Positions 54,100 to 64,000 of a DNA stretch of 64,000 nt are shown here, one piece after another. The DNA is from Calycina herbarum (Eukaryota > Ascomycota > Leotiomycetes > Helotiales > Pezizellaceae): the NCBI GenBank assembly GCA_001414485.1, contig LLEY01000086.1:186001-250000 (forward strand), read 5' to 3'. Below the pieces are notes generated by a model. That model had not been told where the DNA came from. It did not search any database and saw only the letters and a program-made list of their open reading frames with translations. How positions within the stretch are numbered: position 1 is the first letter of the stretch; each line of letters opens with the position of its first letter. A program made the position numbers and the translations under genes.

Positions 54100-55483
54100 T
54101 CACTCACATTTGTATCGATTAGACCATTTATCATTGAAATATGACTCAAAAGCCTCGCAATCACGGAAAACTCGATCATCAGGCGTCCAGTACTCGTAAC
54201 AATTCTGGAATATCAATCGTACATCGGCCTCGAATTCTGCAGCAGTTGGGTATTCGTTTTGATCCATCTTGGCCTTGATAGTCTTCAGATCCATAGGTCG
54301 CTTAACGACGTCGAAATATTTTGGAGCCTTGTCTCTAACTGGGTCAACCGGTTCCTTGAACGGGCCAACAAGGCGAGTCCAAAATCCAGGGCCAGAGAGC
54401 ATGCGAGTAATGAGATCCCGGCAGTATGCAAGCTCGCGATCTGGATGCATTAGTTGACGGTTGTTCGATGGGGTTGGTGGGAGAGGCTTGGTAAATTTGA
54501 GAGTGTGAATCTTTCTTGGCGGTTCGGGCTTCCGAGCTGCCTTCTTGACAGTTTTTACTTCGTAAACTCCGTCACCGTTGACGACCAAGTTGTTACCTTC
54601 AGACTTTCGAGCGCGTTTGGGAGCAGGTTGACCGTAAGGGCTTTGGTATTGGGGTTCATCGACTTCGTTAGGTTGTGGAAGGTACGGGTTGTTATTGGGG
54701 ATATGAGTAGCTAAAGCAGTCTTTGGTGTAGCTGGTAGGTCAGACATGACAATAACAAGTTCCGAGAGAATTTCTTGTGGTAAAGATTTGGCAAATGCGT
54801 TACGAACTTCGGGAGAAGCGCGCACTAGTGGGGGTTAGCAGAGCTCGAGTAAAATGGCCAGAATGTAGTAAATAAACTCACTGTGTTCGGCAGCCCATTT
54901 GATAAGCATCTCTCTCAGGCCGCTGCCCTCGTCGGTCTCTTTCCAGGCTTGCTTCAAAAGCTCAGTTCCAGGGATAACACCAGTCAATTGTCTTCTCTCT
55001 GCCATGACCTCAAGAACAGCAGTACGCAAAGGGGCCATTTTCAACTCAGTCGCCAATTTCCAAACACCCATTAATTGAGGATATTCGGGTATGGGTCGTC
55101 CCGCACGACTATCATAAACATGACCCGTGAACATGAAGCGTTGAAAGCAACCGAAGATCTCCGTATCCGTGTCTGGTAGCTTAACGATATGTTCAACTTT
55201 TTTGACCTCTCCTTGCTGACTGAATAGCTTGCGGTAGAAGGGAGAGTGGGCGCAGAGGAGGTCTTTTTGAATGCCGTAAGGGGTCTCGTCCTTGCCGACC
55301 AAAACAATGACGAAGATAGGATGAGGATCGCTGTAAGTATCAGTGTTTGTCGTGAGATAAGAGAGAGATGCCGTATCAAAATGTACGGATGACTTACTGC
55401 CATGAAAATGTAGTAAAAACATCAGCAGCCTCGACTGGCTCAGCAGTGAGTTCTACGCCTGGGGTTTTTTCGATGGTCTCCAT
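54100..55483 (-). CDS. BTB/POZ-bromodomain fusion protein
   Basis: Three exons, 55483-55398, 55330-54882 and 54824-54100, give 419 residues. Residues about 30-190 form a BTB/POZ fold: 'FVIVLVGKDETPYGIQKDLL', 'CAHSPFYRKLFSQQGE', 'VKLPDTDTEIFGCFQRFMFT', 'LMGVWKLATELKMAPLRTAV'. After a Pro/Lys-rich linker with nuclear-type basic clusters ('PAPKRARKSEG'), residues about 290-415 are a bromodomain: 'FWTRLVGPFKEPVDPV', 'YFDVVKRPMDLKTIKAKM', 'RLIFQNCYEYWTPDD' (acetyl-lysine Asn in FQNCYEYW). It should act in the nucleus as an acetyl-histone reader that dimerises through BTB. The start at 55483 is the first ATG in frame near the fold; a longer 5' exon is possible. Confidence 0.82.
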
Positions 55484-56392
55484 TTTGTAGTGTTCGGGGA
55501 TGGCGGGGTAGTTTCCTTCCAATCCAACAGGCCTAGGTATTCGTCGCTTTTTTCTGGCGAACCCGTGGAAACCTCGCGATAGGTGAGCTCTATCACTGTG
55601 CCTGGAGTCAGCATATGAGGGTATTGATGTGCGGTTGAAAGAGCTGTCGGCAGACTCGTCATCGAGCAAATTGCGGATATTGCATCTTCTTCAGCACCAC
55701 TCCGATCGAGTCGTCGATAGAGGATCTTATTGAAAAGTGCGATTTCTTTGAGATAGACCTCAAAGAAGATCATAATATCTCGCGCTGCCGTCTGAAGCTT
55801 AAGAATCGCCATGGCGGTATGAAATGGCACATCTCCCAAACCCCGCAATGCGACACGATCGATATGAGGCCAAAACCATCGATAGAAAGAAATGAGACAT
55901 ACCTTATTTCGTAGGATGCGAAAACCCGCGCCCCTGGATGGATGAGGGTCGTGGCTAAGATTGAGGTTGAGGTTTTGACGAGCTGTTTCGTTGCCGTCGC
56001 CGTTGCGTGCGCCAGTCCATCTTTTTTAGTGAGCCTGAGCTTGGGCTGCACAACAAGGAGCAAAGTTAAGTTGTGCATGCATAACTTTATGCCTCCCCAA
56101 GCTTCAAGCACATCCACATCCCCTCTGAACTTAACACCTCAACCACCCCTCTTGTATAATATCATGGAAAGGCCAACATACTACAATATCCTGTAAACAA
56201 AGGCTGATCTGTGGGCTTTATTTGTTCCTTATGTACCACCCCATCGCCAACCCATATGCTCCCCTCATTGTTCATTCCAAGACTTTGCTAACCCCAGCTT
56301 CCAGGATATCTCCCGCAATCCTCGCGACTCCACACAAAAAGAACCTACTCCGTACGAGATATCCGATCGAAAACCTGTTAATCCAAGAGCCA
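55484..56392. other. Upstream region of the BTB-bromodomain gene
   Basis: A minus-strand open frame (55848-55453) with 'ARDIMIFFEVYLKEIALFNK' is compositionally protein-like and could be an upstream exon or separate gene, but no link was found. Otherwise unassigned. Confidence 0.35.
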
Positions 56393-59199
56393 CTACTCTA
56401 TCAACCGATGGATCATATCCAGCCCCTCAGCCTCCCATTTCTCACACTGGGCTGTTGACCATCCCTCCTTGGCTTTATCGATATTGACCGAGCCCTCGTT
56501 CTTGATAACATTGGCCATGATGTCGCTTGCTTTGGCCAGTGAGACACCGCATCTCCTCAATTGTCTGCAATATCGCGAGTGGTATTCAGTGTCATCTGCA
56601 AGCTTGCCAGAGATTTTCTCTACCTCCGGATGTAACACAAAGATATACTCTGGAACTCCCAATAAGAGCCAGTCTTCAGACCAGGTTTCCATCAACTTCT
56701 TATCATACTCATTATTGAAATATGTATCTTTCATTCTCTCAATAAAGCTCTGGTGGATGCGGGAGAGCAGACGCGCGCAACTTTGGTGCATGGCGTGGTA
56801 ATCGAAATTGACGTCGACGCAATTGAAGGATAGGAGGACTGAGATGAGCTCCAGCATATTTACCGCAGTACCTGGTTTACCAAACTTGTCTATGTTGATG
56901 GTGGCCTTGGGAATGTGATCTTGGAGGGCAGCAACAACCTTGGAGTATTCGATTTTTGGCCGCGGGAGAGGAGACCTAACGGGCTTGTCGACGTCGAAGA
57001 AAATTGCGTGAACTGGGGGAATTTCACGGAGGTTTCTATCCAAGTCCTCCTTTCTTCTCTTCATTCGCTTTACTCGTTCCCAGAAGTCTCGAGGTGTTGT
57101 TGGTCGCTCGCCTCTAAAAGCTTCTGGAACTCCAAAAGGCGAGGTTAACACCTCCTCTAGGGTCTTTAAACCTAGCCAGGAGTCGTCCTTCAACCGCAAA
57201 AGATCGTCGAAATCGGCCTCACGAGTCCAGCGCCACACTTTCACGTTCTCTAATCCTCGCCAAGGGGTATTGTCATTGCGTACTATTGGACGGGTCTGAA
57301 ATATATTCTCGGCTGTGTGCTTCTCGATCAGGTATTCCATATCTTGCCATTTCGTCTTCAACAAGTTCGATTGTCTTGCGGCGTTGTAAAGGTGGGCCGC
57401 TGCAAGGATAGAATCGTAATAGTTTGAGCACACAATGGCATTAAAATGAACATTGATCTTGAACCAGTAATCGAGGGTTCCGCAAAGCAATGGGTGGATT
57501 CGATATAGTAAGTTGTCTTTCATGTAGTTTTCCAAGAATCTTTTCTGCGTGTCTGGTGGTTGCTTGTTCTTCAGTTCCGATACAGCTTTTTTAATGGGAT
57601 CCTTCTCTACATATTCCGAAACTAAGTCGATCCATCTCGGAACTATCTTAATATTGGTGAGTTCGAACTTTGGATCGTTGATTCGCCGAAGCTCTGCGGT
57701 CGAATTTTGCCACAAGTATGAACTTGCAATGGTTCTCACTCGCTGTCCAGTCGCGCTGAGCTCTCGTGAGGCTTTCGAATGGTCCAATTGCGTAATGTGG
57801 AAAATGTCCAGATATACCTGCATCGTGAAAACGAGCTCAAGTGGAGTCTTTTCAGAACATGCATGTTTTTCATGGATGATTCTCGTGAGGCCATCTTGAG
57901 CCGGGAAAATGACTTGCAATCTAAAACCTGTATTGAGGATCAGCCATAAACGCTGGATGATCTTTTCATCCTGCGTGTATCGCGCATGGATATTATCCTC
58001 TCCTTCAGGAGCCTCGGTGATGTCGGATTCATCCATCCAGTCAAGCTCCCACAACTGGAATTTTTCAATCCGCATTAAGCGCTTGAAACTCTCCGAGACA
58101 GGGTAGGATCCCAAATCTGCTTGTTCTGCTGTTTTGTAGTTGAAGAATTCCTCTTTTGACTTGCGGTGGTTGAGGTCGATTCCGGGGCATAGTCTTTCGT
58201 ATACCCAATCGATCCAGTCTTCTTCCGATGGTGCATTCTCGAAGGAAGTCTTGTTCCTGACTTGTTCCTGAACACTACTCCTCATCATCTCAATCGCCAT
58301 GTTGGTAACATTTGACACCGTGTTGAGATCCAAAGTCCCTTCAATATATTTCTTCCATATCCCTTGGATATAGTTTCTCATAGCCTTGAACTCGTTGATG
58401 AAGAACATGGAGTAATCCAGTAGTTCATCTTCGGGACGAAGTACGAAGTCGAAATGGGCAGAGGAAATTTGTGGTTCGTTATCGTCGGAGTCATCGAGAC
58501 TGAAGTGGCCGAGCTTATCACCCAGCTCTGTACTTGATGGTTCACGTTCCTCGTCCTGGGAGGAAACTCGGGGCTTCTTGTCGTCGGAGGATTCGTTGTG
58601 GGAGTCGTCGTGCTTAGCTGTACCCGTGGGCTTCTGCTCCTCTTTCTCTAAGTCCTGCTCTGGACAGGCCCTCAAAGATTTTCGCACCCGTTCAAGAACT
58701 CGAATGAATTAAAAATGACTCTTGTTATCTTTCCCCTTCCCTCTTCCCTCGCTAAAAACACCGAAAGCCTTTCGGCGGAGGGAGATCACCTCGTCCATGA
58801 TCCACGTGATCTCTTTTGGGATGGGAGCTTCTGCCTTCGCGATTGCTTCAGCGAGTTGAATCCATTGTCCGGTCGTAAGGGGGTATTCGGGCCGGTTTCT
58901 CTTCCCTCCTCTCTTCTTTTGCGATTTCTGCGCTGCCTGTGTTTCGACGGGCTCGAGGGTGACGCCGCAGGCCTGCCCGAGGTCTGCGAGGAAGGATGCG
59001 ATTCTCGATGCTCCTTCTTTGTACCTGTGGTTGGTTAGTACATGTTGCTTGAAACGAGTGTGTTAATGTCAGGCGTTATATGATGTTAGGTCTCCTGTGG
59101 CCATCAAGTGTTGCGGTAGAACCAAGGCGGGGTAGTTTCTTACTTCTCATAAGCCTCACCAAGGCAAGACTTCAAAACCTTTGCTGTTGTGGATTCCAT
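56393..59199 (-). pseudogene. DUF6604-domain protein with one in-frame stop
   Basis: DUF6604 proteins are large, fungal-specific and uncharacterised. Exon 1 (59199-59144) and exon 2 (59024-56393) join as 'GEAYEKYKEGASRIASFLAD', the family's N-terminal YxxYKxxT/S pattern. 'EITWIMDEVISLRRKAF' follows. A TAA at 58711-58709 then interrupts 'NKSHF*FIRVLERVR', where intact relatives read through NKSH..FI.VLE.VR. After it, 764 further codons stay open, including 'HFDFVLRPEDELLDYSMFFI', 'IDWVYERLCPGIDL' and 'VHAIFFDVDKPVRSPLP'. A single C-to-T change (CAA to TAA) would explain it. The absence of any other damage suggests recent loss, a population null, readthrough or a base error. Confidence 0.72.
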
Positions 59200-60504
59200 A
59201 ATGATGGTATGTGATGGTCTTTGGTAAGAGTCGTTATTGTACAGAATACTTCGTCCAATGCAACAATCAATATGACAATTTAGGTCGTGGTTGATGGTGG
59301 AATTGCAGAGGTGTTGGCGTTTGCAATGGAACAGAAAGACCGACTTTATGTATTTCGGTCCTGAGCTTTCTTGTTTACCGTACCTAGAACAGGCTAGAAC
59401 CTTAGCGCTAAAGCCGGTGATTGGTTGGGGGAGTAATTTAAAGGTGACGGCTTTAAATGGAAAGAGGATGTTATCGGATTCACTGTGGATACCTTGATCT
59501 TGCTGCTTTGCTGCGATATAGGGGCTCAAACATGTTACATTGGAAAGAGAGGGTTCTTTGGTGTCAGGACAATATTATATCAAGGTCTTTCCATTGATGA
59601 GGAATTGAAGTTTCTTGCTGTTATAGGCGAAAAATTCAAGGATGTGGTGATATGTCGTGTTTTATACAGGTATATTGACAAAAGAAAGAACAGTGTTCGG
59701 ATACCCTTTAAGGGGCTGCCTTTCTTGGGTACGGAAGTATTTATGAATCTCAATAAAACACTTTCTCTTTGATTGAGCAAACAATTTCATCGCAAAGTCA
59801 GTTTTCTCTGTGGTCTGCTTTCCTTCTTGGTCTTTTTGTGGGACTTCTTTTTATATGATGGCTCAAAACGAGACCAGAGACCCACTCCTTATGACTTGTA
59901 CGAACATAAACCGTTAGTTTACAAGTCATTTGGTATATAAGATGTGATTTAATTGAGTTCAGAGTTATTTGTTTGTGCTTAAATTCAGAACCATGGCTGC
60001 CTTGTCTTCATTGGTGAAGCTCACCTCTCATAGTGTTAATTGTATTTTCAACTTTCCAAAATCTACAAACTATGGCAATTTTCCTTTGGATATATTTGCT
60101 AGAGTTATAAATATCCTTTAGAACTGTTAATCGTGAGTGACAATTGTTGTGGGGTAACAAGGGAACAACCTTTATCCGCTTCCGTGGGGAAAGTTTGTCC
60201 TACTTGGGCGTTATTGTTTCTCCGCATTTTCAAGAACTCCTGAAATCAAGCACTCGACACCTCACCCAAACTATGAAATATACCTGCTCTTTTTATAGGA
60301 TATCTGCTCATGGTTGCATAATTTTTGTGGGAGACACTGCCTCTTCCTGGAACCAAGATCTGCGATGATGGGCTGCCATTGATCAGGGCACTGGAGCCCT
60401 TCCCAAGGACCAGGAGATGGATATAAATGAGCTACCTCCACGCGATGGTTCTTGGTAGGTCATTGAACTCTATTCCCATACAGTATTTCTGTACATTCTT
60501 CCCA
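59200..60504. other. Gene-free stretch
   Basis: Promoter side of the DUF6604 gene and of the 2OG oxygenase gene (divergent). An open frame at 59485-59772 has no recognisable motif. AT-rich around 59900-60120. Confidence 0.4.
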
Positions 60505-61585
60505 ATGTCTACTTCATTCTCTTCCCTTCCCATCGTGTCTCTATCAGCCCTCTCTTCTCCTGAGCAGAATGAGGGGCAGCTCCTTGAGCTCTCTTCTCGT
60601 CTAGACGAGGTCTTTTCAACAACAGGATTCGCATACTTGACGGATCTGCTGCTCACCTACACTCACGACGACGTGTTTGGGCTCTGCGATAACTTCTTCG
60701 GGGTCAATGGGGTGTCGGGCAAAGATAAGATGCAAATTGCTAAAAAGACGTTTGTGAAGAGCAACAAAAACACATATCGAGGGCACGTATCACTGGCATA
60801 TATTCCCGTTCAAAACTGACCAACTTGGCAGATACTTTCCAACCCAGTCCGGGGCAGATAATCTCAAAGAAGGCTTCGAACTTGGCACGCCTACGACCAG
60901 ACCAGCCTCTTCTCAGTCCCCACTCGTCAGCGAACGATTCAACCTTACAGAACCGAATGTTTTCCCAATGTCAACCCCCACCTTCCGTCACCGTTGCGAA
61001 ACCCTTCATACCGGACTCCAAAGCCTCTCTGCGAAACTCCTATCTCTCCTCGCAGTGGGACTCGGAAAAGCCCCCTCCTTTTTCGATCACTACCTCGAAG
61101 AATCCCTGAGCACCCTCCGACTTCTTCACTACCCCCTTGTTCCCGAAGAAAGACGACAAGAGCTTATTTGCACACCCCATACCGATTCCGGTATCCTCAC
61201 ATTGTTACATCAAGATACAACCGGTGGCTTGGAAGTTCTGAACAGTGAGGGACAATGGATTCCAACACCATACGTGCCAGGCAGTGTGGTTGTCAACATC
61301 GGAGATTTAATGGCTAAAGTTAGCGGTGGCAGATGGGTTGCCACAAATCATCGCGTTCGTTCAGTGGGCCGTGATCCAAATTCTGTCGCGAAGGGTCGAT
61401 ATTCGGTTCCTTTTTTCTTTGAACCGGGTCTCAATTGTATCGTGAGGAGCATGCAAGGTGATGAGGTGGTGTATGGGGAGCATTTGCTTGAGAAGATGAA
61501 AGGCTGGGTTGAGTTCCAGGACGTGGAACAAGAAGAAGTTCCAAATATTGTCAAGGTTGAGCGACAAAGTGTGGAAGCTTTTTAA
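60505..61585 (+). CDS. 2-oxoglutarate/Fe(II) oxygenase (isopenicillin N synthase-like)
   Basis: Non-haem iron oxygenases of the IPNS/2OG family hydroxylate or oxidise small molecules. Two exons, 60505-60782 and 60832-61585, give 343 residues. The N-terminal DIOX_N part 'LPIVSLSALSSPEQ..', 'STTGFAYLTD' leads to 'KNTYRGYFPTQSGADNLKEG', rebuilt across the intron. Iron ligands are in 'TPHTDSGILTLL' (HxD) and 'NHRVRS' (distal His); the cosubstrate RxS is in 'GRYSVPFFFEPG'. The intron appears to begin with GC (GG|GCACGT) and ends GGCAG; no GT donor keeps the frame. Substrate cannot be predicted and no secondary-metabolite cluster surrounds it. Confidence 0.85.
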
Positions 61586-63244
61586 TCTGGATAATTGTGT
61601 TTGGCATTCTTAAATTGCTTAAAGTCGTTGTACTAGACTTGGAGAACCAGGCCTTTGGAAACCAAAGAGAGCATAAAAAATGAAACCCCAAAACACCCCG
61701 AAGAACAAGTGCAAATCCTCCCGTTCATCGAAAACCCAATACAAACAAAAGAAATTCCAAGCCCGCCGCCACAGATGCTCTAGTAATGCCGTTCAGACGC
61801 ACTCCCATCTACCCCAGTCTCTCTCCAAGTCTTCTCCTTCTTCACCTCCTTCATACCACCGTTTCTATCCTCTTTCTTTCCGCCTTTCTTGTTGTTTGTC
61901 GATTTGGTGGTGGCGGTGGTGGTGGAGCTTTTATCAATGTTATTCCATGGCTCCTCGGCCGGAGTTTCTTTGAGCCAGCGGTCCATGATGAAACTGATAG
62001 AAATTAGTTATTATGTCATCTGGTCATGCCAGGGGTTTGAAACTCCATACGGGTGGAATGCAAAGCTCGGATGAGAAAATCTCTCGTTCGATGTCTATGC
62101 TGGAGATCTATTGATGAGAGTTAGTACTCTTGTAATGCATACGGAAAACTATGATCATATACCAAAGATATCTTTGATTTTATACCAAGTGGAGCATATG
62201 CCTATTCAGTGTTTATTGTGTTTGATCTATGCTAAAAGAACTTTGGCAAAAGAGTACTTTATATAACAGCAATACTCGGTTGGCATATACAAGACAAACA
62301 GCCTGAGAATTCGCTACGAATCATAGGGGTACTCGTCGGCCTCAACTTCTTCGGTCAATGGCCAATTGAATGAATACATTTTCTGCCATGCAGATGGTAT
62401 GAAGCAATACGGTTGCGTCGTCAGAGGACTTGTTGTCTTACAGCACGGGGCAAACGGCAAACTGGATATCAGTCGACATGGGTTTGAAGCTTTCTATTTG
62501 CTGGATTATTGCTCTGCATACCTACACATTGGATAATGACTTCTTTCTTGACACCCATTCTTAGTATATTTTTGCCGTGCAGATATTGGCATTGGGAAGA
62601 GCCTCACTGCAACCCGAATCAACTCAAAACCATGTCAGACACGTTTCTTATTCTTTCCAGTAAAGGCGTTGTGGCAACAGAGTTTCTGCCGTGCAGCAAG
62701 ACTGTCATTGCAGAAGCCCATTATCTGGTAAGCCTTCGCATGCAAGGAAATTCATCGTACACTTTCTATGGTTCGTCTATTAAGGCCATCGATATGCAGA
62801 GCAATTCGCAAACTATGTCAAGGCTACACGTACATAAGCAGGTACCTGCTCATAATTGCATTATATTCGAATGGGAACGGCTATACTATGCATGGCAATC
62901 TTCAAGGTGAGTCGCCTCTTGGAATCCCGAACTGTAATAGGACGCTACGATGCCTTGTGGTGCAGAAAGTTGGTAATGGTAAAGCCACTTCCCATGATTG
63001 GCGGAGCTGATGAGACCTGCATATGCACGGCAATTTTCTTGGATATCAAGAAATTGCCGTGCAGCAAAACACTTGGTGGTAAGCAAGGCTGTGTGCCATC
63101 ACGACGGGCAGAGTTTCCATTCTCCTCACCTCTCAAAACAGGTGTATATGAATCCTGTTGACGACCCATTCTCCATGGAGTACAGTGTTTCGTTTCTGGA
63201 GACCCAAACTTCCCACATTCGACCTCCATACATCTCAACCCAAG
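61586..63244. other. Mostly gene-free; minor ORF and repeated TGCCGTGCAG words
   Basis: Apart from the doubtful ORF at 61780-61986, no gene is recognised. The word TGCC(G/A)TGCAG occurs at about 62380, 62572, 62686 and 63055, the last beside a CAATTTTCTTG/CAAGAAATTG inverted repeat (63029-63055). Confidence 0.4.
61780..61986 (-). CDS. Possible small Lys/Thr-rich protein
   Basis: Sixty-eight codons from an ATG just behind a good acceptor (TAACTAATTTCTATCAG at about 61994-62010), reading 'MDRWLKETPAEEPWNNIDKS' then a Thr/Lys/Gly-rich charged region. The upstream spliced exon would be non-coding. No family recognised; it may be a chance frame. Confidence 0.3.
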   Translation of the reverse strand: MDRWLKETPAEEPWNNIDKSSTTTATTKSTNNKKGGKKEDRNGGMKEVKKEKTWRETGVDGSASERHY

Positions 63245-63801
63245 ATGGCTTTCCCTATTGTGCCAGCCTCGTCCTCAAACGGTCCACCTCAAAGCTTCGG
63301 ATATGAACAGAGTCGCTTCCAACATCAAACCTCATCTTTGTTGCCACAGCGACGACAACCTTCCAACCACGACTGGGAAATGTTGAAGGACGAGATACGG
63401 CAGGTGTATCTTGTGGAAAAGAAGACTCTCAAAGAATTGGCGAAGCAGCTATGTTATAAGCATGGTTTCCGTCCTACGTAATTCCTCTGCTGTTATTGTT
63501 ATGGGAACGTCCCTTGCTGACTCTTCTCAGTGAAAAGCAATTAACAAAAAGGCTGGAGCAGTGGGATTTCTGGAAAAATAGGAGACGAAAGCAAAAACAG
63601 TTCACGAGAAAGGGCGTCATCGAAGCAGAGTATGGAAGGCGATTCGAATCAACGGCCACTCGCACAGTAAACCGAAAGACCCCAGGCCATCATGAAGGCA
63701 ATAACCAAACCCACGTCGAATCGAGAGTTATCTTGCGGCAGAATTCCGTTCTGGGTATGTTTTATACAAGGAGTGTGGAAAAGAAGGCTAATGTGGATTA
63801 G
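63245..63801 (+). CDS. Clr5-domain protein, possibly continuing beyond the window
   Basis: Clr5 domains occur at the N-terminus of many fungal proteins of unknown role and are named for an S. pombe silencing factor. Exon 1 (63245-63477) and exon 2 (from 63531) join in frame through a 53-bp intron. The domain reads 'WEMLKDEIRQVYLVEKKTLK', 'ELAKQLCYKHGFRPTEKQLT', 'KRLEQWDFWKNRRRKQK', matching the W..K..I..LY....TL..V......F.AT..QY..R...W.F.KN pattern. A Gln/Ser/Pro-rich leader precedes it. The frame runs to a stop at 63799-63801, but a GTATGT donor at 63753 could splice to exons further right or outside the window. Confidence 0.75.
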
Positions 63802-64000
63802 ACATATGTCGAACACAAAACCCGAAAGAACCGAGCAACCAATATGCCCCCATCTTCATAACAGAATGCACGGATGCTTCACTGCCAACAAATGGTTGCA
63901 GCTCCATCATGACTGAGTTGGCAAGGCAGCTTTCGGGGCTGAATGTATCTTTTTCGGCCGACACGTTACTTCTCGAGAAAACTTCAAATGGCGACAGGCC

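Noticed and set aside
55453..55848. Minus-strand frame as the N-terminal exon of the BTB-bromodomain gene
   Set aside because: It overlaps the proposed first exon region in another frame and no donor/acceptor pair joins it to the BTB fold; kept only as a note.
58715..59038. Plus-strand open frame opposite the DUF6604 gene
   Set aside because: It is the complement of exon 2, whose translation matches the family N-terminus; no independent motif.
1..64000. CRISPR arrays, tRNA and rRNA genes
   Set aside because: No regularly spaced repeats with unique spacers, no cloverleaf-compatible A/B boxes and no rRNA-like blocks were noticed; CRISPR is not expected in a fungal nuclear genome.

Overview
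This window is nuclear DNA of a filamentous ascomycete (Pezizomycotina). Introns are short (about 43-150 bp) with GT..AG ends and CTAAC/CTGAC-like branch sites. Families typical of these fungi recur: HET, 2EXR, DUF7730, DUF6604, FunK1, Clr5, DUF3435 and a fungal separase. Genus cannot be read from the sequence; a leotiomycete (Helotiales-like) is my best guess and is inference only.

Layout. 0-0.65 kb: 5' part of a broken HET gene running off the left edge. 1.7-12 kb: conserved core block of D-xylulokinase, a CTD-kinase type cyclin (Ctk2-like), a mitochondrial CDF metal transporter, a type II membrane glycosyltransferase-like protein and a dihydroorotate dehydrogenase family enzyme. 12-27 kb: gene-poor accessory block between two conserved genes. 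It opens with an inward-facing DUF3435 tyrosine recombinase (Starship-captain/Crypton-like) carrying one apparent 1-bp deletion. Behind it come low-complexity repeats, an unrecognised 8-exon coiled-coil gene with three consecutive 42-bp exons plus a fossil fourth, a small PPxY/lysine-rich ORF, two damaged protein-kinase genes, a solo N-terminal FunK1 module, and an AT-rich tandem repeat. 27.4-38.6 kb: core block of class II sirtuin, a mitochondrial membrane protein, COG2, mitochondrial ribosomal protein uL1m and a 2,122-residue separase.

39-49.6 kb: rapidly evolving region with a 2EXR protein, a decayed HET C-terminus, a hAT-like MITE, a glycine-zipper-like protein, two tandem DUF7730 genes, a 707-bp MITE with long terminal inverted repeats and CTTAC duplications, and a Ras-like GTPase pseudogene split exactly at a TA by a Tc1/mariner-type MITE. 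49.6-64 kb: small spliced genes, a BTB-bromodomain fusion, a DUF6604 gene with a single in-frame stop, a 2OG-Fe(II) oxygenase with an apparent GC-AG intron, and a Clr5-domain gene near the right edge.

Core genes serve separate housekeeping roles (pentose use, transcription-coupled CTD phosphorylation, metal balance, Golgi traffic, mitochondrial translation, sister-chromatid separation) and do not form one pathway. The accessory block is best read as a mobile element or element-derived island. Its outer borders were not found. The strongest candidate for something undescribed is the modular micro-exon coiled-coil gene at 17.8-19.0 kb.
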